Part shown: one piece after another, positions 7,355 through 15,963 of the stretch
How the letters are laid out: the number at the start of each line of letters is the position of its first letter
Numbering within the stretch: the stretch's first letter is position 1
Source of the DNA: Trinickia violacea
Lineage (GTDB): Bacteria; Pseudomonadota; Gammaproteobacteria; Burkholderiales; Burkholderiaceae
DNA: 64,000 nt
Direction of reading: 5' to 3'
Assembly: GCF_005280735.1 (NCBI RefSeq)
Contig: NZ_CP040077.1
Location: 186,001 to 250,000, forward strand
Program-made: the position numbers and the translations under genes
The notes under the pieces: model-generated
Told to the model about the DNA's origin: nothing
Seen by the model: the letters and a program-made list of their open reading frames with translations, nothing else
Databases searched by the model: none

Positions 7355-8575
7355 ATGGCACTTACTGATCTGAAGGTGCGCAACACCAAGCCCACCGACA
7401 AGCAGCAGAAGCTGTTTGACGAACGGGGGCTGTATCTGCTTGTTACCCCCGCCGGAGGTAAGTGGTGGCGACTGAAGTACCGGTTTGGCGGGAAGGAGAA
7501 GAGCCTGTCTATGGGCGTGTTTCCTGACGTCACGCTGAAGGAAGCGCGTGAGCGCCGGGACGCCGCTCGCAAGCTGCTGGCCAACGGCGTTGATCCAGGC
7601 ATTGAGCGCAAGGTGCGGCGTGCTGGAGCGGCGGAGCGTGCGGCCAATAGCTTTGAGGCTGTCGCCCGAGAGTGGTTTGCGAAGTACAAACCGGGATGGG
7701 CAAAGTCCCACGCCGATAAGATCATGGGGCGCCTCGAGAAGGACGTGTTTCCGTGGCTTGGCGGTCGCCCCATTGCCGAGATTGCCGCCCCAGAAGTGCT
7801 TGCGGTACTTCGCCGGGTCGAAGCGCGCGGAGCGCTCGACACCGCACACCGCGTCCACCAGAATTGTGGCCAGGTTTTCCGCTACGCTATTGCGACCGGG
7901 CGAGCCGCGCGCGACGTCAGTGCGGATCTGCGCGGCGCGCTGCCGGCGGCGAGTCACACCCATTTCCCCTCCGTTACCGAGCCGTCCGAGGTGGCGGAGC
8001 TGTTGCGCGCGATCGATGGTTTTAAGGGTACGTTCGTCGTTCAGTGTGCGTTGCGGCTGGCTCCGCTGCTGTTTGTCCGGCCCGGTGAGCTGCGCACGGC
8101 CAAGTGGGCGCAGTTCGACCTAGACAAGGCACAATGGCGTTATACGGTCTCCAAGACCAAGACAGAACATCTGGTCCCGCTCGCCACACAGGCTGTCGTA
8201 ATCTTGCGCGAGCTCCACGCGCTCACAGGCCGCTGGCAGTTCGTGTTCCCTGGCCGCGATCCAAAAAAGCCAATGAGTGGTGCTGCGGTGAACGCGGCAC
8301 TAAGGCGGATGGGATTCGACACAAAGACGGAAATCACCGGTCACGGCTTTCGCGCGATGGCACGGACGATTCTGCATGAACATCTGCGCTTCCCGAGTGA
8401 AGTCATTGAGCACCAGCTCGCACACAAGGTACCCGACGCACTCGGTACGGCCTATAACCGGACAAAGTTCATCTACGATCGAATAAAGATGATGCAAGCG
8501 TGGGCGGACTATCTCGACGCCCTGAAGTCCGGGGCGGAACTTGTTCCAATCGATACGTTATCGCGAACGGCGTGA
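7355..8575 (+). CDS. int: P4-type tyrosine recombinase (island integrase)
   Basis: A 406-residue integrase. It has an N-terminal DUF4102 arm-binding domain (residues 1-85), a SAM-like core-binding domain (about 100-190) and a catalytic domain (about 205-385) with the first Arg in RPGELRTAKW, the HGFRAMAR box, a histidine in EHQLAHKVPD and the nucleophile in GTAYNRTKF. Such enzymes integrate islands into tRNA genes, consistent with tRNA-Ala just upstream. ATG 7355 follows a GGGGG ribosome-binding site; a GTG at 7349 is also in frame. Translationally linked to the preceding arm-domain gene. Confidence 0.95.
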   Translation: MALTDLKVRNTKPTDKQQKLFDERGLYLLVTPAGGKWWRLKYRFGGKEKSLSMGVFPDVTLKEARERRDAARKLLANGVDPGIERKVRRAGAAERAANSFEAVAREWFAKYKPGWAKSHADKIMGRLEKDVFPWLGGRPIAEIAAPEVLAVLRRVEARGALDTAHRVHQNCGQVFRYAIATGRAARDVSADLRGALPAASHTHFPSVTEPSEVAELLRAIDGFKGTFVVQCALRLAPLLFVRPGELRTAKWAQFDLDKAQWRYTVSKTKTEHLVPLATQAVVILRELHALTGRWQFVFPGRDPKKPMSGAAVNAALRRMGFDTKTEITGHGFRAMARTILHEHLRFPSEVIEHQLAHKVPDALGTAYNRTKFIYDRIKMMQAWADYLDALKSGAELVPIDTLSRTA

Positions 8576-8838
8576 TCCAGCGGACAGGCAGGCAGAAATT
8601 CCGCGCTGAAACCGTCGCCGGACCGCCGCGACGTGGCGTCCTTTTCTACGGATTTCGTGGCGGTCAACCGTAACCGTCCCGAATGGCCGACTGCAAGGTC
8701 TCCCTCGAATTCGCGAGCGCCGACTTCTTCTTGAAACACGACAAGCCCAACGTGGTACGTGCTGAACTCGGAAACCGGTAATCCGCGCTGTCGACTTTCA
8801 AACAGTCCCAAAAAGGGACTGTGAGCAGTTACAGGACA

Positions 8839-9318
8839 TCAAATAAAGGCGCGGCAGTTCGCGCGGGCGTCGTGTAGCGCGTGATGCTCGTGGCCGTGCT
8901 CGGCAAAGTAGGCCGCAAGCCGTTGGTTATCGAGACGGGTGTAGACGTTTTCGGTCTTCCAGCCTTTCGGCAGTGGGCCGCCGATCAGATGTTCTACTAG
9001 ATGAAGGTCGCCCACATAGTCAAAGCAGAGCACTGGCTTCGGCTTCGTGGGCACCTGGGCGAGCCAAGCGCGCAACTCGTGACGAAGCGCTTCGAAAGGC
9101 ATTGCGCGGCCGGGAAACTGGCCGAGCTGCGGCAGCACCGTTTCACATACGAAGTCGCTGCACAGCGCGCACTCAAAGTCTGAGCGCTCGCCGTAGAACT
9201 CGCGGCCGTCCTCGCCAACGATCGCCACGCTGATGAGCTGACAGTCATCGAAAGAGGTGAACTCAGTATCGACGAAATAGCGGGGCTTGAACGGGGCACG
9301 CGGGCGATGGTTGATCAT
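8839..9318 (-). CDS. DEDD 3'-5' exonuclease, accessory-element type
   Basis: A 159-residue protein with the three exonuclease motifs: YFVDTEFTSF near residue 15, CFDYVGDLHLVE around residue 98, and HHALHDARANCRAF at the C-terminus. This is the DEDDh arrangement, in a compact form common in P4-like elements. It may be a 3'-5' exoribonuclease-like enzyme; the substrate is not known. Distinct from the core exonuclease at 746-1396, with which it shares only the motif skeleton. Second-last position in a minus-strand group of element genes that reads towards the integrase. Confidence 0.82.
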   Translation of the reverse strand: MINHRPRAPFKPRYFVDTEFTSFDDCQLISVAIVGEDGREFYGERSDFECALCSDFVCETVLPQLGQFPGRAMPFEALRHELRAWLAQVPTKPKPVLCFDYVGDLHLVEHLIGGPLPKGWKTENVYTRLDNQRLAAYFAEHGHEHHALHDARANCRAFI

Positions 9319-9324
9319 AAAGGC

Positions 9325-9597
9325 TCACCTTGCGGGGACGTGATGAAAACCGCCTGCTCGAGAAAATCGCGCGGTGTGGCAAGTGAGCCTAGCTAATAAC
9401 TCGTGCTCGCCCCCGCCAGCTTGATGGACCGCGACGCACGAACCGAGGCAGTCTCGTTTGCGATAGCCGCCAGTGACGACTATCAGCTGTATCACGATCG
9501 CGATCGTTTTATTGAAGGCGGTTTCGTTGTCCTGCACGATAACGCGCGCATCAGGCGGCCTGGTTTTCAGGACGGCGATCAGTTGGGTGACGACCAT
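9325..9597 (-). CDS. Small element-borne protein of unknown function
   Basis: A 90-residue ORF starting at ATG 9597 with GGAAG upstream. The N-terminus (VVTQLIAVLKTRPPDARVIV) resembles short phage/island proteins that begin with a helix followed by a PPDARV strand turn, and this part looks genuinely coding. The C-terminal third is Cys/His/Arg-rich and less protein-like, so the gene may be truncated or frameshifted. It lies 15 bases downstream of the AlpA-like regulator and 6 bases upstream of the exonuclease, which supports an operon. I cannot assign a function. Confidence 0.5.
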   Translation of the reverse strand: MVVTQLIAVLKTRPPDARVIVQDNETAFNKTIAIVIQLIVVTGGYRKRDCLGSCVAVHQAGGGEHELLARLTCHTARFSRAGGFHHVPAR

Positions 9598-9612
9598 GTG
9601 GACTTCCGGTCG

Positions 9613-9990
9613 TCAACTAGTCTTGTCGGTCTTCGCCGTCCGTGCCGGCTTCGAGATGACGCCTTTGAGGGCCGCCACGCCGTCAGCGGGAATTGCGTCA
9701 GCACTCGCCGATCGGCGCGCATCGGAATCTGCTTTTTCGGTGGTCACCTGCACTTGATATTCATTTGGATTTTTCATCCAGAGATGCACTTCCTCGTTCC
9801 TATACACTGTGCAACGTTGCGACCAGCGCTGCGGCTGGGGCGCACGACCCTGTTTCACCAGCTTGCGCCAAGTCTCGTGGGAGACCGGAATGAAGCGCTT
9901 CAATTGGCTCCACCGGGAAAATCCAACGGTCGGTAGAGTTTCAAGGGGCGCGTCGCCATCCGGTCGCCGATTAGCGGAATTGCTATTCAT
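9613..9990 (-). CDS. AlpA-like phage/island transcriptional regulator
   Basis: A 125-residue protein. A short helix-turn-helix occupies about residues 28-60 (GFSRWSQLKRFIPVSHETWR, then KLVKQGRAPQPQRW) followed by RNEEVHLWMKNP, the characteristic ending of AlpA/excisionase-type DNA-binding domains; the rest is a polar tail. AlpA proteins activate integrase or excision genes in P4-like elements. The ATG at 9990 is selected over a GTG at 10008 because GGGGG sits 7 bases upstream of the ATG. It heads the small minus-strand operon. Confidence 0.7.
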   Translation of the reverse strand: MNSNSANRRPDGDAPLETLPTVGFSRWSQLKRFIPVSHETWRKLVKQGRAPQPQRWSQRCTVYRNEEVHLWMKNPNEYQVQVTTEKADSDARRSASADAIPADGVAALKGVISKPARTAKTDKTS

Positions 9991-10071
9991 TTTTTTACCC
10001 CCTAACACTTTAAATTGAAGTTGAGTCAGTTTGCCTGTTTCAGTGGTCCTCTAGTGGTGGAAAAACGGGCT

Positions 10072-10233
10072 TTAATGGCGCACATTTAGTTGAAGTCGGG
10101 CGCATGAAGCCGCTATCAAGTAGCGATAGACGAAGCTGCGGCTGTAACCGAAGGCGTTCCGGCAGCATTCGAAGAAGGTCACGCTGTCGGGGATAACTCG
10201 ATAAAGCTTTGCGGCCTTAGCTGGTTTAGGCAT
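10072..10233 (-). CDS. Possible 53-residue DNA-binding-like peptide
   Basis: An ORF starting at ATG 10233 behind GGAACGGGAAG. The sequence (IPDSVTFFECCRNAFGYSRS then FVYRYLIAASCARL) has the length and helix pattern of a single helix-turn-helix unit, but I do not recognise it. The frame is open upstream to 10473, though that part reads like non-coding sequence. Low confidence. Confidence 0.3.
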   Translation of the reverse strand: MPKPAKAAKLYRVIPDSVTFFECCRNAFGYSRSFVYRYLIAASCARLQLNVRH

Positions 10234-10708
10234 GTTCTTCCCGTTCCTTGCCTCGGGGCCTGGGAGCCGTTGCCAACTCGGACTTTGGCGCGTGGAAGCA
10301 ATAATTTTGGAACGGGCGCTCTGAGGAAGTGAAGGCTGCGGGTAAAGCCGAGCTCGAACCGCAAATCCCACGTTTTGCGCCATCAACGCTTTGGCTTTTC
10401 TTTTGAAATCAAGGGTGTGCCCGTCCACTTTTGTCTCACGATGAGACGGCTCAGCCCGGAGGCGAATACCCAATCGGGCGCTGAGGGCGCGAGGGAGTTC
10501 AAGGGAGGTGCGGAGGGTGGCCGTCCCAGCAAGGAATGGCGCCGCGCGTGCTGGACCTTGGTCGGTTCTGGGGCTTCACGCCGAACGTTCGGGCGCTAGT
10601 ATCGCGGGTACCGAGGGCGGGTTCAGTAGGGCAGGGCGCTGCGATCGCCGCATCGCGTCTCCCGAAAGCCGACGGCGGGAGGGACAAAGATGCGGTGGAG
10701 GCACGTCG
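10234..10708. other. Intergenic stretch without a recognisable gene
   Basis: Short open frames on both strands look like shadows with Arg/Ser/Pro-rich composition. I see no strong hairpin or repeat. It separates the AlpA group from the stb-like operon, both on the minus strand. Confidence 0.4.
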
Positions 10709-11392
10709 TTATTGCGTTGCGTCTCGGAGGCGTAAAAGCAGAAAGCCAAACTCAACAATGGCCAAGAGCGTGATAGCTGGGGGCATGGCGTCAATGCACC
10801 ACCGTCGAACGCGCACGAGGAGAGTGAGCACCCAAGTGAGTAGCCGCCGGGCGCGACTCGCGCCAGGTGGTGTGACTGGGATGGGGGGCTTACCGAGCAC
10901 GGCGTCCTCCAGGTTGCGGGCCAAGACCTCACTGGCCGCGACCATGTCTGCGCACATCTTTGACGTACGCGACTCCGATTCCCTAATGAGCCTGGCTAGC
11001 TTGTCATCTGCCTTCGACGCATGGGCCTCCGAGTCTCGAACGAGCTTGATCAGTTTGTCCTCGGCAACGGACAAACGTCGATCGAGCCGCGTCGTTGCCG
11101 CCGTCAGCTCTTGAGTGACGAGCCGCTCCAGAGCGGCATAGCCATTTTCGTGGACCGCAGCAGATAGCTTCTCAATGACCCGGTCGAGCCGCACCCCTTC
11201 CTGCGCGGCAGCGAGATCGATGCGGGCCTCTGCGCCCGCCTCGCGGAGAAGCGCGATGAACTCCATTTGAGCGGCTAAGGCATGCTGATATTCGGTCAGG
11301 ATCGCGCGTTGCTCCCGTTCGATCTGCAGAGTTCTGTCGAACAGGAGCGCTGTGCGAGCCTGCTCCTGCTCGGGTTTGGCCGGCGGATACAT
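10709..11392 (-). CDS. Coiled-coil protein with C-terminal membrane anchor (StbC position)
   Basis: A 227-residue protein starting at ATG 11392, one base after the stop of the ATPase gene. Most of it (about residues 10-165) is predicted coiled coil with regular heptad-like Leu/Ile/Ala and acidic residues; a proline-rich break (GKPPIPVTPPG) is followed by two hydrophobic stretches, RRLLTWVLTLLVRV and AITLLAIVEFGFLLL, near the C-terminus. It occupies the third place of a stbA-stbB-stbC-like operon of plasmids such as R388. Whether it is homologous to StbC or an unrelated membrane tether for the ATPase is not clear from sequence. Confidence 0.6.
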   Translation of the reverse strand: MYPPAKPEQEQARTALLFDRTLQIEREQRAILTEYQHALAAQMEFIALLREAGAEARIDLAAAQEGVRLDRVIEKLSAAVHENGYAALERLVTQELTAATTRLDRRLSVAEDKLIKLVRDSEAHASKADDKLARLIRESESRTSKMCADMVAASEVLARNLEDAVLGKPPIPVTPPGASRARRLLTWVLTLLVRVRRWCIDAMPPAITLLAIVEFGFLLLRLRDATQ

Positions 11393-11393
11393 G

Positions 11394-12170
11394 CTATGCC
11401 ACCCCCGACGGCTCGGTGGCCTTGGTCGGAACGACGATCGGACCAATGTTAAGCCGCTCATACACTCGGTCGAACACCCGGCTTGCTGCACGAGCCATCA
11501 TCTGAACAGTGATCTTATTGACAATCTCAAGGCGCGCTGCGTCGAGTCTGCCTTCCGTCGCAGCAAGCTGGGCTTGATAGTCCGTCGTGTCGGCCATCAG
11601 CTCGGCCCACGACTTTCTCAACGAAACCATGGTTGAGAAGAGCGGTTGATTCTCAAGAAAGCATTCCGGGTCGACCTTAAGGCGAGGATCGGCGTCAGCC
11701 AGCGCGAAAAGGTAGTGAAACTGCATCTGGATGGGATTCACCTGCGTCGGCCTCGTCGCCTTGTTGAGGAGGATCCTCACGCGGTCGACGTCTAGGCCGG
11801 CGTCCAGCAGCGTGTGAATTGTCGTGACCGTTTCCGTTTGGGCACGCTGCGTGCGGTCGGTCGGGACAATTACATAGTCGAACATTTGCAAGGCACCCGT
11901 TTGCATCAGCCCATTCAGGAAAACAAGGAAACAGCTCGCGCCAACGTCGGTTACCGTGTTGCCCGGTGCCGCCGTCAGTGACGAGACATAGTGAGTGAAA
12001 TGCTCAGGGTCAAAGCGCTTGACCTTCTGGCCAAACTGGGCGGCGTCCAGGTTCGTCGTCTCGACGGACAGCAGATCGCCTTCCCCCAGTCGGGGCATAA
12101 GCAGAACGCCGGCGAGCGCGCTCTTGCCGAGGCTGCCGCACGTGTGGATAACAAGAAAGCGTTTGGCCAA
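11394..12170 (-). CDS. stbB: ParA-like ATPase, StbB type (plasmid stability)
   Basis: A 258-residue P-loop protein of the MinD/ParA superfamily. A deviant Walker A reads HTCGSLGKSALAG at residues 8-20; VPTDRTQRAQTET and ILLNKATRP supply the remaining nucleotide-site segments. StbB of conjugative plasmids acts with the DNA-binding StbA to balance vertical stability against conjugation. The start is TTG at 12170 with GGAAA 5 bases upstream. It lies 39 bases downstream of the StbA-like gene and is followed by the membrane-anchored coiled-coil gene. Its presence suggests the island descends in part from a conjugative or mobilisable element, although no relaxase is seen in this window. Confidence 0.75.
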   Translation of the reverse strand: MAKRFLVIHTCGSLGKSALAGVLLMPRLGEGDLLSVETTNLDAAQFGQKVKRFDPEHFTHYVSSLTAAPGNTVTDVGASCFLVFLNGLMQTGALQMFDYVIVPTDRTQRAQTETVTTIHTLLDAGLDVDRVRILLNKATRPTQVNPIQMQFHYLFALADADPRLKVDPECFLENQPLFSTMVSLRKSWAELMADTTDYQAQLAATEGRLDAARLEIVNKITVQMMARAASRVFDRVYERLNIGPIVVPTKATEPSGVA

Positions 12171-12209
12171 TTTAGTTTTCCTTAGTGGTAGGGCTAGGCT
12201 GCGCCCGGG

Positions 12210-12743
12210 TCAAAGGGTTTCCTGGTACTGCTTCAGCAGGTAACGCGTGAATATTTCCTGGTTTTCCGGCGTGCTCCCATCACAAACGACCAGTTCAACC
12301 TGTTTAGGGAGAACGGGTGGAGCCGCCGCAGGGGGGGCCGCGGCGGAAGCGGTGTTTCCCCGACGCTTGTCGCCATCATAGAGTTGATTTTGGCTCGCAT
12401 CGCCTTGAAAAGCAGCGCTTTTAAGGCCGTCATTCGATGCGTTGCTGACTTGCTTTTCCTTCGGGGTGGTCGGATGAACATCAAGATCAACAATCGTTTG
12501 ATTCGTACTATCGACCTGAGGGCGATTGGAAATGCGCGTTTCATATTTGAGCGCCTCCCTTCGGAAGTGCTTTGCCACAGCCTGCTTTGAGACCCTGACT
12601 GACTCAAATGTCTCTAGGTACTCAGCGATGTCGGCACAGTTGTAGCCTGCCTCCCTCAACCTCTTCATCAGTTTGACGTACGGGCCCAACTTGCCAGTGC
12701 CAACGCGTGCACGACGTACTCGGAGAAATTCAACATCGTCCAT
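12210..12743 (-). CDS. stbA: StbA-like DNA-binding protein (plasmid stability/segregation)
   Basis: A 177-residue protein. The N-terminal 75 residues are basic with a helix-turn-helix-like segment (LREAGYNCADIAEYLETFES then VRVSKQAVAKHF), followed by a polar, low-complexity linker and a conserved-looking C-terminus (VELVVCDGSTPENQ). This matches StbA organisation: N-terminal DNA binding to repeats ahead of the operon and a free C-terminal region. First gene of the operon, and directly upstream lies an array of phased short repeats. Assignment rests on domain pattern and on the downstream ParA-like gene. Confidence 0.65.
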   Translation of the reverse strand: MDDVEFLRVRRARVGTGKLGPYVKLMKRLREAGYNCADIAEYLETFESVRVSKQAVAKHFRREALKYETRISNRPQVDSTNQTIVDLDVHPTTPKEKQVSNASNDGLKSAAFQGDASQNQLYDGDKRRGNTASAAAPPAAAPPVLPKQVELVVCDGSTPENQEIFTRYLLKQYQETL

Positions 12744-12896
12744 TGCGTGATGACTCCGGTGGTGCTCGTCAACCGCGTGATTGCGAGCGTGTTAGTTCAG
12801 CGCAAGGAATTGTCGCCTCGTTTGACGCGATGTCGCAGACGAAAAGCGGCATGTTTGTACCTCGCATTCGCGAAACTCGGGCCGGTTGTAAACCGA

Positions 12897-13447
12897 CGGA
12901 GACCCGCGGAAACCACAGGAAACCAGTGCGGCGGAATCTAATGGAGACCGCTGGCGGAACGGACGAAAAGCAGTGCCGCCCGGAGGAAAGCAATGGGAAC
13001 CGATGTCGCCCGATGGAAAACACTCGACACCAACGAAAACCAATGGTGCAAAAGCACATCGGAAGGATCGCAGTACAGGCAGGCGGCGCCGATTGAATGC
13101 GTCGGAGTTGCTGGCCACTGGGGAGACCAGGTGATCCACCGTCGAAGGCCACCTGGAAGCGCGCGAACAACACGGTCCGGCAAGAAGTGGCTGCGGAACA
13201 TCATGGACCATGGCTCATGGGACGATGAGCGTGCTCTGATGGCGGAAGGGGAATCGCGTGCGCAAAGAATTTCTGGCGGAGGCTCCGGTGAAGTCAAGGG
13301 AGCTTGGCGATTGGCATGAGAGACATGCGTGAACCATCGGAAACTGGCGGAACGCACAGGAAATATTCTGAAATTTAGATATGCAAACCGGACAACCTAC
13401 GGAGACCTCAAATAACTAGCGACAACTTTTGGAAACCTGTCGAAACC
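12897..13447. repeat. Helically phased CGGARACC iterons upstream of stbA
   Basis: Short direct repeats of the form CGGARACC recur with 10-base spacing: CGGAGACC 12897, CGGAAACC 12907, AGGAAACC 12917; a second cluster at 13338, 13348 and 13358 (CGGAAACT, CGGAAC, AGGAAAT); and a pair at 13430 and 13440 (GGAAACC, CGAAACC). Degenerate copies lie between (12942, 12953, 13399). Repeats on one face of the helix ahead of an StbA-like gene are what an StbA operator/centromere would look like. The stretch otherwise has no credible ORF. Confidence 0.6.
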
Positions 13448-13625
13448 TTGAGAAGCCGACAGCTCGCTCTGGGCATGAATCGAAAAGCTGATGGGTCAGA
13501 CCAACCGTATCTACCCGTTGCGGGAGAAGCTACGTGAGCGAGAGAGAAGGAGTCGAACTGATATTCGCTTAAGGGAAGAAAGCAAAGCGCCGTTTCCAGA
13601 CATATTTATTAATAAATCTTTAGGC

Positions 13626-13728
13626 GTTAGACGACAATTGGACACAGAGGTAAGGCAAACCCCTTGACCCGTGTGACTGAGCGCGAAGTTTTAGGCTACT
13701 AAACACACACAAACGCGTGGTCCAATTC
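13626..13728. repeat. Structured 103-bp direct repeat, copy 1
   Basis: Copy 1 of a pair; the other is at 13995-14097, same length and orientation, 16 mismatches and no indels (about 84% identity). The ends are complementary: AATTGGAC at 13636-13643 and GTCCAATT at 13720-13727. Internally there are three potential hairpins: GGT-AAGG/CCTT-ACC at about 13649, an imperfect one around GCGCGAAGT, and CACAC/GTG-type near 13705. The invariant segment CTACTAAACACACACAAACG lies near the right end. It could be a recombination site, an origin or a folded RNA. Confidence 0.6.
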
Positions 13729-13961
13729 TCTTCGTCGTCATATAGGAGCGGGCTGGAAGCGGCGCATAAGGGCGAGAGCGACGTTGCAAGTCCGACTGGA
13801 CTGTGCTTTACTTCTGCCATCGCCACCCCCGGCTAGCCGGCATGCGTGTCGCGATACAGTATTTTCAACGAGCCGCCGATGCGGCAGCAGTACGTCCCTG
13901 AACTCGCACGGGACACCCTCAGATTCCGCGAAGCCATTCGCGCGAACGCTTTTTTGGAATC

Positions 13962-13982
13962 AACGCCCTGTGGGCGTTTTTT
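13962..13982 (+). terminator. Rho-independent terminator between the two 103-bp repeats
   Basis: AACGCCC (13962-13968) pairs with GGGCGTT (13972-13978) around TGT and runs into six T. A weaker hairpin CGCGAA/TTCGCG followed by six T lies just upstream at about 13927-13956. No ORF reads into it, so it probably ends a non-coding transcript beginning near copy 1. Confidence 0.75.
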
Positions 13983-13994
13983 CAATCGATCGCG

Positions 13995-14097
13995 GTTAGA
14001 CGACAATTGGACATAGAGGCAGGGCAATACCCTTGCCACGTGCAGCCGAGCGGGAAGTACTCGGCTACTAAACACACACAAACGTGTGGTCCAATTC
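13995..14097. repeat. Structured 103-bp direct repeat, copy 2
   Basis: Copy 2, 369 bases from copy 1. Complementary ends AATTGGAC (14005-14012) and GTCCAATT (14089-14096). Hairpins are better formed here: GGCA-GGG/CCC-TGCC near 14018-14037, GCCGAG/CTCGGC around the loop CGGGAAGTA near 14045-14065, and CACAC/GTGTG near 14073-14088. Differences from copy 1 partly preserve pairing (a U-A pair becomes C-G in the first stem). Together this is a three-hairpin cloverleaf closed by an outer stem, about 500 bases upstream of the second recombinase gene. Confidence 0.6.
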
Positions 14098-14601
14098 GCA
14101 CCCTAACCCATCCACAAACGGATGCCTCACCGTCCCAGCGACGGGCTGCGATTCATCGCGAGAGCGAGGGGATCGTGGGCGGCATCGCCTGCCTATCGGG
14201 GCGGGAGAATCAATCCAGCGAGCTACGTCGCGCTAGCTCTTAAACCACCGTCATCACGACGATGGACGCGCGCAGGTTGGCCAACCGTAATGGCCAGCGC
14301 CTAGTACGGCAACGTGCTGGGCAACTTGGTGACCGTAAGGGCCGAGCTGAGCAGGAAGAGTTGGTCCGCTTCCACTCGGAATCGAACATTTTAACGACGA
14401 TCCGGCTTTTTCACGATGTGATATGCGGGAGTGCCAGCTCTCGGGTGCGCAGATTCAAGCGTACGAGCTCCGACCGACGGCGAGATCGGATTTGGGTGCC
14501 TGGTGAATATCGAGGCATGGGGTTCAAGGCGCGTGCGATGAACCAGCCACGCCAATGCCATCCCGGCACGGGCGTGGCACTTCACATTACGGGAGTGTGA
14601 G

Positions 14602-15963
14602 ATGGCTAAGTATGAGCGCGAGATTGACGACCGTAAGGCGGGTGCCAGCAAATACGGTGGCGACAAAGTTGCAAGCGAAGCTAAGGGTTGGAGGGACCGA
14701 GTGCAAGAGATCATCACCGCGAACGTCCACAAACGAGTGAATGGCCGGGTTGCTTCGAACCGTACGATGGAGCACAACGCAACGGTGATCTTCTCTGCAA
14801 TGAACACGCTGCACCGCCTGGGCTACCCGGTGAAAAACCCCTACAACCTGGGTGACAAGCATGTCAGGACGCTGGTTCAGCACTGGTACGAGGAGGATAA
14901 AGCTGCTTCAACGATGCGCAACGAGCTCTCCGTGTTGCGCAAGTTCTTCGGATGGTTGGATAAGCCCAATGTCGTGAAGTCGCTTGAGGAGTACTTGCCC
15001 GGCGCGAGCCCCGGACGCCTGACAGTCAGCTCGAGCGCAAAGGTGACGAAATCCTGGAGTGCGAACGGAATCAACGTCGAGGAAAAGCTCCAGCAGGCCT
15101 TCGAAATCGATGACCGCTTCGGGATGATGATCGGAGCCCAGTTGGCTTTCGGTTTGCGTCGCAAGGAGGTGATCTGTGTACGCCCATGGGTGTCCGATCA
15201 GCGTGACCTTGGTAAGGATGTGTTCATCTTGTTCACGCGCGACGGGACTAAGGGTGGCAAGCAACGACTCATCCCGATCGAGTTCCAGTTCCAAGTGCAA
15301 ATCCTCGACTACATCAAGGAGCGAGTCGGCAAGCGAGACGCTATCGGCTGGAAGAAAACGATCCGCGGAGAGAACGCTGACCTAGAGAAGAACGTCAAGC
15401 GCTACAACTACTACATGTCCAAACTCGGCATCACGAAAGCAAGCTGCTCGGTGTGCGGGCATGGGCTGCGAGCAGAGTACGCCGAGAATTGCGCGCTGCT
15501 TGAAGGGTTCACACCCGCGACATTGGGCGGAATCGGTGACGAGATGACCCCCGACGAGCTGAAGATCGCGAAGATCCGCGTCAGCGAGCGTCTCGGGCAC
15601 AGCCGTCCGCAGATCACGAACAGCTACTTCGGGTCCGCCAAGACCAACGCTAAAAAGGCCGCGGCGGCGGCCAAGGTAGAAGGGGCCGCTGAACCGGTGC
15701 CGCTCTTGCTCACTCATGCGAAGGCGGACGTACCGGCGGGGAACGAGCCGAACGAGACGCCGGGGATTACTGAGCCAGTCACGGAGGAAGTCGGGATGGC
15801 GGAGTTGAGGGCGAATATAGCGCCGCATGGGCTTGCCTTTTTCAACGGCTATTACCAGAACGCTCCGAAAGGCCGCAAACACCCGGACGATCTGGACACA
15901 ATCCCGGCCAAAACCAAGGCAGCTGCTGACAAAGGGACATCCGACTGCGTCGACGGCGCGTAG
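14602..15963 (+). CDS. Second tyrosine recombinase (Integrase_1-type)
   Basis: A 453-residue recombinase unlike the P4 integrase. It has an N-terminal SAM-like domain (about residues 25-140), then a catalytic domain with Arg in AFGLRRKEVICVRP (about residue 186), GHGLRAEYAENC (about 292), the histidine in SERLGHSRPQITNSYFG and its tyrosine as nucleophile (about residue 346). The C-terminal 100 residues are an Ala/Pro-rich extension. An insertion with CSVCGHG lies beside the HxxR box. ATG 14602 has GGAG upstream. The two 103-bp structured repeats 5' of it are possible substrates. It may belong to an element older than or nested in the P4-type island. Confidence 0.85.
   Translation: MAKYEREIDDRKAGASKYGGDKVASEAKGWRDRVQEIITANVHKRVNGRVASNRTMEHNATVIFSAMNTLHRLGYPVKNPYNLGDKHVRTLVQHWYEEDKAASTMRNELSVLRKFFGWLDKPNVVKSLEEYLPGASPGRLTVSSSAKVTKSWSANGINVEEKLQQAFEIDDRFGMMIGAQLAFGLRRKEVICVRPWVSDQRDLGKDVFILFTRDGTKGGKQRLIPIEFQFQVQILDYIKERVGKRDAIGWKKTIRGENADLEKNVKRYNYYMSKLGITKASCSVCGHGLRAEYAENCALLEGFTPATLGGIGDEMTPDELKIAKIRVSERLGHSRPQITNSYFGSAKTNAKKAAAAAKVEGAAEPVPLLLTHAKADVPAGNEPNETPGITEPVTEEVGMAELRANIAPHGLAFFNGYYQNAPKGRKHPDDLDTIPAKTKAAADKGTSDCVDGA

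Noticed and set aside
13620..14081. Two minus-strand ORFs sharing a CVFSS...VQLSSN pattern as a duplicated protein gene
   Set aside because: The shared peptide is the translation of the 103-bp repeats. Differences are not biased to silent positions and neither ORF has a start with a ribosome site.
13626..14097. Integron attC sites (GTTAGAC boxes at both repeats)
   Set aside because: GTTAGAC could be an R' box, but no matching R'' box lies at the proper distance upstream and no integron-type integrase or cassette array is present.
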